Source: Streptomyces sp. NRRL S-337 (GTDB lineage: Bacteria; Actinomycetota; Actinomycetes; Streptomycetales; Streptomycetaceae). Taken from it: 64,000 bases of DNA. Under the pieces are notes generated by a model that was not told the DNA's origin, ran no database searches, and saw nothing but the letters and a program-made list of their open reading frames with translations. The position numbers were made by a program, and so were the translations under genes. This document shows, one piece after another, positions 58,624 to 64,000 of this stretch; the first letter of the stretch is position 1, and each line of letters opens with the position of its first letter. The stretch covers positions 186,001-250,000 of the forward strand of contig NZ_JOIX01000002.1 in the NCBI RefSeq assembly GCF_000720175.1, written 5' to 3'.

Positions 58624-59234
58624 GCCGCCCACGTGAAGGGCGCGTAGTGTCCGTTGCCGCCGGTGAAGTCCCAGGACCGGCCGTACACGCCCGCGCCCGT
58701 CGCCCGGGTGGAGCGGGCGATCGTCAGCGTGCTGTTCGCCGGATGGAACATGCCGGTCAGGCCCATCACCGGACCGTCCTCGCCGAACTGCGGGGCGACC
58801 TGGTCCTCGATCTCGATGTCGATCGCGTCGCCCACCCGTGCGGCGTGGCGGCGGCCGTCGTCGCGGTAGTCGATGGGAACGCGCTGTACGCCGAGGAGTC
58901 CGCCGATGAGCGGAGTGAGCACCGCCATCGGCCCACCTGCCTTGCCGGAGAAGACCTTGCCCAGTGCCTCCGCCTGACCGTCGTCGGCCGAAGCGTCGAT
59001 GTACAGCGCCACCTGCCAGCCACCCTCGGCCATCACCCGGGGCCCGTCGACGAAGACGGCGACGCTGCGGTCGGACACGTCCACGCCGTCCACGTTCCCG
59101 CTGTCCACATGGAACGCGAAGGTCACCTGGCAGCGCTCGTGGTCGGCCGGAGCCGTGAGGCCCGAGGTGGTGCAGGGGCACACCACGTCGCAGTTGCAGC
59201 TCTCCAGGTACGTGCCGGTCAGATTCCAGGACAT
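58620..59234 (-). CDS. DUF1326 protein
   Basis: 204 aa from the ATG at 59232-59234 (AGGGAGGAG upstream). MSWNLTGTYLESCNCDVVCPCTTSGL with CNCxxxCPC is the signature. The remainder is beta-rich (FAFHVDSGNVDGVDVSDRSVAVFVDGPRVMAEGGWQVALYIDASADDGQAEAL). First gene of the DUF1326-DUF2182 operon. Confidence 0.9.
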   Translation of the reverse strand: MSWNLTGTYLESCNCDVVCPCTTSGLTAPADHERCQVTFAFHVDSGNVDGVDVSDRSVAVFVDGPRVMAEGGWQVALYIDASADDGQAEALGKVFSGKAGGPMAVLTPLIGGLLGVQRVPIDYRDDGRRHAARVGDAIDIEIEDQVAPQFGEDGPVMGLTGMFHPANSTLTIARSTRATGAGVYGRSWDFTGGNGHYAPFTWAA

Positions 59235-59368
59235 GGCTCTCCTCCCTGTTTTCGCGTCCCCGCCGCGAAGGGAATGCATCGGGCTGTGCGCCCCGTCCCG
59301 GTGTAGCTGTCTTCCATGCTATTCCCGACGGTCCTCCGTCGCGCAGATCCACTGCCGGGCGCTCACCG

Positions 59369-59432
59369 GCGGAGGTAAGCACCGACTCAGGTGATCACTG
59401 ACTCAGGTAATCACCGATTCACGTGATCACCG
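59369..59432. repeat. Tandem repeat, 4 copies of 16 bp
   Basis: GCGGAGGTAAGCACCG, ACTCAGGTGATCACTG, ACTCAGGTAATCACCG and ATTCACGTGATCACCG, head to tail. The core is AGGTRATCACYG. It lies 135 bp upstream of the DUF1326 start. No gene was found in 59235-59560. Confidence 0.75.
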
Positions 59433-59560
59433 CACTCGCGAGGCCACGCCGCCGCTCGTATCAGCGAGGTTCCTCCACCGCCCTGCTGATCCCGTGGGGC
59501 TGCTCCTCGACGGACGAGGAGCAGACCCACGTCGCTCGCTCTCGCGCGCTGGACGCGTTG

Positions 59561-59800
59561 TCACCGGATGAGGGAGCGGAGCACCGGGACGCTGGCGCCG
59601 GCCGCCGCCATCCCGGCGACGACTGCTGCCGAGACCGGCGTCCCGGCGAGAGCCGTCAGACAACCGACGACGATCCCGATGACGACGGAGGCCAGCAGCA
59701 CGACGGTGGTGTGCATGGACAGGAACGGCGCCTCCGGCCCGGACTCGGCCCGGTCGGTGGAAGGCGCAGGGACGGATGGAGAGGGGTTCGAGTTCGACAT
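59561..59800 (-). CDS. Small membrane protein
   Basis: 79 aa. A Pro/Ser-rich hydrophilic N-terminus and two membrane helices (TTVVLLASVVIGIVVGCLTALAG and SAAVVAGMAAAGASVPVL). No family. Weak ribosome binding site. Confidence 0.55.
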   Translation of the reverse strand: MSNSNPSPSVPAPSTDRAESGPEAPFLSMHTTVVLLASVVIGIVVGCLTALAGTPVSAAVVAGMAAAGASVPVLRSLIR

Positions 59801-60000
59801 GCCACAACTCTGGCCCCGAGCAGCGCCATGACCTGCATGGATCGAACGAACCCGCAGAGCGCTGATCAGCTCGGTACAACCGTTCAGCGAGGGCCGTGTT
59901 CAGTCGAACACTTTCGCGTTCGGGCTTGTTCAGGAAAGTTCACACCCGTTCGTCGGGCGAGCCCTAACCTGCTGTTCCGGGACGCAACGGGGAGAAGAAT

Positions 60001-62478
60001 GTGGTCGACCAGCAGGTGGCAGAAGGCAGCTACGAAGAGGCACTCGCGGACTTGGGGACGCGTCTGACACGGCTGAAAGCGCAGCGCGGCCGACCCCCGC
60101 TGCGCAAGATCGAAGCGCGTGCGAAGAAGTTGTTCGGCGAGGCGGCCTCGTTGCCGCTCGGGACCCAGAGCGCCGCTTTCAACGGCAAGCCCGTCAGGAT
60201 CGACACCCTCATGCTCATCGTGCGAACCCTGCTGTCCTGGGACGAGTACGGTGAGGAATGCGCCCCGCCCGACCGCAGAGCCCCGGAGCTGGACGAATGG
60301 CGGACGCGATGGACAGCTGCGACCGCGCTGCAATCGAGGCGCCGAAGTACCGCCCTCCTCACGCCGATCCCGTCCGAACGGCCGGACCACGACGCCGTCA
60401 TGGATCGGGAACGCCCTGAAGGGGACTCGACGACTGCGCCACCCCTGCGCCTGCGCGACAAGTACGGCCTGCCCCTTGTCGACGGCAGCCGCGCTGTCTA
60501 CTGCCTGGCTTTCTCCCCGGACGGGCGCTGCTTGGCGGCCGGCGGCGCGGACGGGACGATTCAGCTCTGGGACACCGCCACCACGCGCGGCGGAGGCGAC
60601 GCGAAGCCGCTCGGCGCCCCGCTCACCGGACACGCGGGGCCGGTCTACGGGGTGCACTTCTCGCAGGACGGGCGGTACATGGCAACGTGTGGCGCTGACG
60701 GCTCGGTGCGCCTGTGGGACACCTACTCGCGCGAGCCGGTCGGCGACCCCCTGGCGGGCCACGACGGTCCCGTCCACGCCGTCAGGTTCCGGGGCAACGG
60801 AAGCCAGGTGGTCGCGGCCGGCGCCGACGGCACCGTCCGGCAGTGGCTCACGTACTCGCTCAAGCCGTACGGCCCACCACTCGACGGGCAAGGCACCCCG
60901 ATCATCGCCCTGGCAACGCCCGGCTCCGGTCTCGCGGCCGGTGACGCCAACGGCCTGGTGAAGTGCTGGAGCCAGGACTCGGATGAGCCCACACGATTCC
61001 TGGCGGGCTGCGGCCCGGTGTTCGCGATGGCCGACCAGGCGTTCACCCTCGCCGTAGGGCACGCAAGCGGCGCGGTGTACGTGAGGGACATCAGACAGGA
61101 CGACGCCGCCAAGGTGCTGACCTTGAGTCCTCCCGGCAGCGCCGTGTACGCAGTGGCGATGCTTCCCGGGAGCTCGCGTCCGGTGGCGGCAGGGAGCCAT
61201 GACGGCACGCTACGGGTGTGGGCCCAGGAGGGCGATACGGGGCCGTTCGTCGCGGAACTTCACGAGGGACCGATCTTCGCGGTCGCCTTCTCACCTGACG
61301 GCACGTTCATCGCCACCGCCGGCGCCGACGGAGACGTCCAGCTGAGGAACTTCACCGTGGAACTCCTCGGTAAGGCCCCGCACGGCCGGCGGGCTTTCGC
61401 CCTCCCGACAGCCGCCCGCCCCACGATCCCCCGCACCCCCACCCCTGCCGGAGGCGACCACCCGCAGCTGCAGGAACCGCTCGCCACGAGCGCGGTGCAC
61501 CACGCCCTGCGGCACGGCCACCACCTCGCACTACCTCCGCTTCGCTGCGCGCACAGCGTCCGAGCGGTGGTGTTCTCGCCGGACGGCCGTCTCCTGGCCA
61601 CCGGAGCCGAGGACGGATCGGTGCAACTGTGGGACCCCCTCACCCGCGAGCCCATCGGTACCCGGCTGACCCAACGCGGCGGAATGGCCCGGTCGTTGGT
61701 CTTCTCGCCGGACAGCCGCTGGTTGGCCGCCGTTCACACCGGCCGGCCCGTCCAGCTATGGGATACCGCGGCCCATGAACTCGTCGGTGAGCTGCCTGCC
61801 CCCACCGGCTCGATCAGGGCAGCGGCGTTCTCCCACGACGGCAAGGTGCTGGCGACGGGCGGCACCGACAGCGCGGTACGCCTGTGGGATCCCGCCACGC
61901 AGGAGGCCGTCCGGGAACCGCATATCGGCCACGGAAGCCCGATCGAGTCGTTGGCGATCTCTCCGGGTGGGCTCCTCGTTGCCGTCGAGCGCGGCAACAG
62001 GGCGTGGATGTGGGACATGGCCGCATGGGAACTGACCCCGGCCGACAACAGCCTCCAGCCGTTGCTCAGCGCCGGGCCCTCCGTCACGGCCATGGCCCTC
62101 TCGCCGGACGGCAGGGTCCTCGCACTGGGTGGCTTGATGGAGGGAGTGCGGCTCTGCAACCTTCAGACCCGCCACCGCACCTGGACGATGATCCACGGCA
62201 GCCGTGTACCGAAGATCCTCGCACCGAAGGCACTCGCTTTCTCACCGGATCAGACATGGCTGGCCGTCGGAGGCGAGGAGCGCTCCGTGTGGTTGCTGCG
62301 GACGGACGGGGGCGACGGGGTCGGCGCGGAGCTCACGGGCCACTGCGACACCGTGCGCGCCGTCGCGTTCTCACCGGACAGCTCACTGGTCGCCACCGCT
62401 TCCGACGATCGACGGGTACGGCTGTGGACAGTCCCTCACCACCGGAAGCCCGAACCGGAAGCGCTGCAGACGTCTTGA
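60001..62478 (+). CDS. WD40 double-propeller protein with HTH-like N-terminus
   Basis: 825 aa, GTG start with GGGGAGAAG. Residues 1-100 (YEEALADLGTRLTRLKAQRGRPPLRKIEARAKKLFGEAASLPLGTQSAAFNGKPVRIDTLMLIVRTLLSWD) resemble the helical N-terminal module of actinobacterial WD40 and STAND proteins. Fourteen WD40 units follow, seven before and seven after a Pro/His-rich linker of about 60 residues (61350-61545). The repeats show xAFSPDGxxLAxGxxDGxVxLWD. No ATPase or protease domain lies between, unlike the usual nSTAND layout. A scaffold or sensor. Confidence 0.88.
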   Translation: MVDQQVAEGSYEEALADLGTRLTRLKAQRGRPPLRKIEARAKKLFGEAASLPLGTQSAAFNGKPVRIDTLMLIVRTLLSWDEYGEECAPPDRRAPELDEWRTRWTAATALQSRRRSTALLTPIPSERPDHDAVMDRERPEGDSTTAPPLRLRDKYGLPLVDGSRAVYCLAFSPDGRCLAAGGADGTIQLWDTATTRGGGDAKPLGAPLTGHAGPVYGVHFSQDGRYMATCGADGSVRLWDTYSREPVGDPLAGHDGPVHAVRFRGNGSQVVAAGADGTVRQWLTYSLKPYGPPLDGQGTPIIALATPGSGLAAGDANGLVKCWSQDSDEPTRFLAGCGPVFAMADQAFTLAVGHASGAVYVRDIRQDDAAKVLTLSPPGSAVYAVAMLPGSSRPVAAGSHDGTLRVWAQEGDTGPFVAELHEGPIFAVAFSPDGTFIATAGADGDVQLRNFTVELLGKAPHGRRAFALPTAARPTIPRTPTPAGGDHPQLQEPLATSAVHHALRHGHHLALPPLRCAHSVRAVVFSPDGRLLATGAEDGSVQLWDPLTREPIGTRLTQRGGMARSLVFSPDSRWLAAVHTGRPVQLWDTAAHELVGELPAPTGSIRAAAFSHDGKVLATGGTDSAVRLWDPATQEAVREPHIGHGSPIESLAISPGGLLVAVERGNRAWMWDMAAWELTPADNSLQPLLSAGPSVTAMALSPDGRVLALGGLMEGVRLCNLQTRHRTWTMIHGSRVPKILAPKALAFSPDQTWLAVGGEERSVWLLRTDGGDGVGAELTGHCDTVRAVAFSPDSSLVATASDDRRVRLWTVPHHRKPEPEALQTS

Positions 62479-62553
62479 GTGCCTGACGCGACAGTGACCG
62501 GGTATCCGACGTGTACGGCGGGCGAAGGCCTGCCCCGGAGGGAGGGATCCAGA

Positions 62554-62949
62554 ATGGCCGTCGCCAAAAGCAGCGTGCTGGTGCTGGACGCTGCCGAACC
62601 CGAGGAACTGGCCGAGTTCTACGCCCGATTCCTCGGCGGCACGTCACGCGTCGGCAGCCACCCGGACTTCATAGAGATCGTCGAGTCCGCGGGCGTCCGC
62701 ATCGTCATCCGACGGGACCACGGCGCCGCGCCGCCGAGCTGGCCTCGGCCGGACACCTCGCAGCAGGCACACCTGCACTTCGTGGTCCCCCAGGACGACA
62801 TGGACCAGGCGGAGCGTGAGGCGATCGACCTCGGTGCGCGTCCCCTGGAGACGCGGGACAACGGCGGGTCGTTCGACATCCGGCGTTACGCGGATCCCGC
62901 AGGACATCCCTTCGTGCTGGCCGCCCTTGAGGGGCACGGGACCGCGTAA
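62554..62949 (+). CDS. VOC/glyoxalase-like protein
   Basis: 131 aa from ATG 62554 with GGAGGGA. VLVLDAAEPEELAEFYARFLGGTSRVGSHPDFIEIV and HLHFVVPQDDMDQAEREAIDLGARPLETRDNGGSFDIRRYADPAGHPFVLAAL are the paired beta-alpha-beta3 units of Glyoxalase_6-type proteins. Metal ligands are only partly visible (H in HLHFVV). Substrate unknown. Confidence 0.88.
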   Translation: MAVAKSSVLVLDAAEPEELAEFYARFLGGTSRVGSHPDFIEIVESAGVRIVIRRDHGAAPPSWPRPDTSQQAHLHFVVPQDDMDQAEREAIDLGARPLETRDNGGSFDIRRYADPAGHPFVLAALEGHGTA

Positions 62950-63050
62950 GTGCGGTGACGGCCGGGGCGGGTCACCAGCCGCCGAGCCGGCAACCGCCCC
63001 TCAGCCCCTCCCCGAGGTGCGATCCCCCGTCACGCCCGCTGCCAGGTCAT

Positions 63051-63653
63051 TCATCGCGGCGGTTCCCCTTGGACGCCGGCGACGACCGCGGTCACGACCT
63101 TGCGGACGGCGCCGGCCTCCGGCGGCGTGCTGTGCCGGTCGGCGAACAGCATGTGCACGGCCCCGATCAGCGTCGGTGCGAGCGTGTCGACGTCGGCGTC
63201 TGCGGCGATGCGGCCGAGGTCACGCTCGGCGGTGAGGTAGGAGGCGATCGCGGTCGCGGCATCGGACAGGACGGGGACGCCGGTGGGCCTGGCCTTGCGC
63301 AGTTGGGCGCGTAGCTCGTCCCGGGAGGTGACGAGGCTGACGAGCGCCACCGCGACCGAACCGAACAGGTCCATCAGGGCTCGGGTGAGGTTGTCGGCGA
63401 CGGTGCCGGTTCCGGCGGACTCGCGCAGGGCCGTCGCCTGGTCGTCGATGCGGGCGACGCGGTCCAGTACGAGCTCGGCGAGGAAGGCGTCGAAGTCGGC
63501 GAAGTGCCGGTGCAGGACGCCCTTGGCGCAGCCCGCCTCCGCGGTGACCGCCCGGCTGGTCAGCGCGCTCGGCCCGGCTCGGAGCAGGACGCGCTCGGCG
63601 GCACTGAACAGTTGATCGCGTACGTCGCGGATGGCTACTCCGGTGGGCACCAC
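63051..63653 (-). CDS. TetR-family regulator
   Basis: 200 aa from the GTG at 63651-63653 (AAGGAG 5 bases upstream). HTH: VRDQLFSAAERVLLRAGPSALTSRAVTAEAGCAKGVLHRHFADFDAFLAELVLDRV. Ligand domain carries SVAVALVSLVTSRDELRAQL. Divergent from the methyltransferase with two palindromic operators in the gap. Confidence 0.92.
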   Translation of the reverse strand: MVPTGVAIRDVRDQLFSAAERVLLRAGPSALTSRAVTAEAGCAKGVLHRHFADFDAFLAELVLDRVARIDDQATALRESAGTGTVADNLTRALMDLFGSVAVALVSLVTSRDELRAQLRKARPTGVPVLSDAATAIASYLTAERDLGRIAADADVDTLAPTLIGAVHMLFADRHSTPPEAGAVRKVVTAVVAGVQGEPPR

Positions 63654-63702
63654 GCATCTCCTTCTTCTCTTGATCGGCCCGTATCGGTCCGTTCCCATTG
63701 AC

Positions 63703-63722
63703 GAGTGGGCATGTGCCCACTC
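63703..63722. promoter_or_regulatory. TetR operator 1
   Basis: GAGTGGGCATGTGCCCACTC has 9-bp perfect arms and a 2-bp centre. Confidence 0.8.
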
Positions 63723-63724
63723 AT

Positions 63725-63742
63725 AGTGGGCGCATGCCCACT
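63725..63742. promoter_or_regulatory. TetR operator 2
   Basis: AGTGGGC-GCAT-GCCCACT, the same half-sites, 2 bp after operator 1. It contains the first ATG of the methyltransferase frame. Confidence 0.75.
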
Positions 63743-64000
63743 TTACCGCCGGAGCGAGCCCCTCGTTCCCCATACGCGACCCCACAACGCGCGACCCCAC
63801 AAGGCACGGACCAACACCACACGAGCCATCAAGTCCGCCAGGTGGCGGAGTCCTTCGGTTCGGACGCCGAACGGTACGACCGGGCTCGGCCCCGTTACCC
63901 CCAAGCCCTGGTGGACCGCATCGTTGCCGCCAGCCCCGGCCCGGACGTCCTCGACGTCGGTTGCGGCACCGGCATCGTGGCCCGGCAGTTCGAAGCGGCC
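63734..64000 (+). CDS. Class I SAM-dependent methyltransferase (cut by right edge)
   Basis: At least 89 aa. From HQVRQVAESFGSDAERYDRARPRYPQALVDRIV to VLDVGCGTGIVARQFEAA (motif I) it matches the UbiE/trans-aconitate-methyltransferase type. The ATG at 63734 lies inside operator 2 and adds about 30 low-complexity residues containing a 12-bp duplication (GCGACCCCACAA at 63776 and 63791), so the real start may be further in or the mRNA may be leaderless. Divergent from TetR, its probable repressor. Confidence 0.8.
   Translation, partial: MPTLPPERAPRSPYATPQRATPQGTDQHHTSHQVRQVAESFGSDAERYDRARPRYPQALVDRIVAASPGPDVLDVGCGTGIVARQFEAA

Overview
The window is high-GC DNA with actinobacterial codon usage, GTG and TTG starts, and many short TetR/MarR/ArsR-regulated units. 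The gene families (lamin-tail and ricin-type secreted proteins, CseA-like lipoprotein, HEAT and WD40 proteins, BtrH-like protein, MAB_1171c-type membrane protein) point to a Streptomyces or close relative. The content is accessory and regulatory rather than core, as expected of a chromosome arm. No tRNA, rRNA, CRISPR array, prophage or intact insertion sequence was seen. Both ends cut genes: an exported alpha/beta hydrolase on the left and a SAM methyltransferase on the right.

Layout. 1-10 kb: exported hydrolase, a protein with a C-terminal barstar domain, a CseA-like lipoprotein plus sensor kinase without a response regulator, TetR/ketoacyl synthase III/hotdog protein, and a divergent LysR and carboxymuconolactone decarboxylase pair. 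9.8-10 kb: a probable minus-strand small RNA with a tRNA-like 3' half, its own -10 box and a T-tailed terminator. 10.3-20.9 kb: lamin-tail protein, covalent-FAD oxidase, membrane-anchored double ABM protein, deaminase, MarR-controlled quinone oxidoreductase, acyltransferase, ricin-type protein, ABC exporter and GNAT.

21-31.4 kb is the most coherent block. It resembles the mycobacterial DosR/DevR dormancy regulon and the OsdKR region of Streptomyces coelicolor. It holds an Acg-type nitroreductase, a cyclic-nucleotide-binding protein, two universal stress proteins, a double-GAF DevS-like kinase, a DevR-like regulator, an Rv1733c-like membrane protein, three CBS-BON proteins and a polyphosphate kinase 2. 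A 14-bp palindrome close to GGGCCGNNCGGCCC recurs in its promoter regions and is probably the shared operator.

32.6-36.1 kb is a fully overlapping four-gene operon: XRE regulator, ImmA/IrrE metalloprotease, seven-helix membrane protein and a cytochrome P450 lacking the usual I-helix threonine. 36.4-49.8 kb: secreted peptidase, MarR/dienelactone hydrolase with twin operators, a CobW remnant, TetR/hydrolase with a long operator, a stand-alone ctaD, a BtrH-like protein, a GNAT preceded by a leader peptide and hairpin, DinB, an XRE/MmyB-type regulator and an SDR without its catalytic Tyr/Lys. 49.9-64 kb: HEAT protein, GNAT, ArsR/oxidoreductase, STAS protein, ferritin-like protein, DUF1326/DUF2182 pair, a WD40 double-propeller protein, VOC protein and TetR/methyltransferase. 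Two short tandem-repeat arrays lie in promoter regions of this last part.

Start codons were chosen from ribosome binding sites and domain starts. Function calls rest on motif recognition only; no database search was run.
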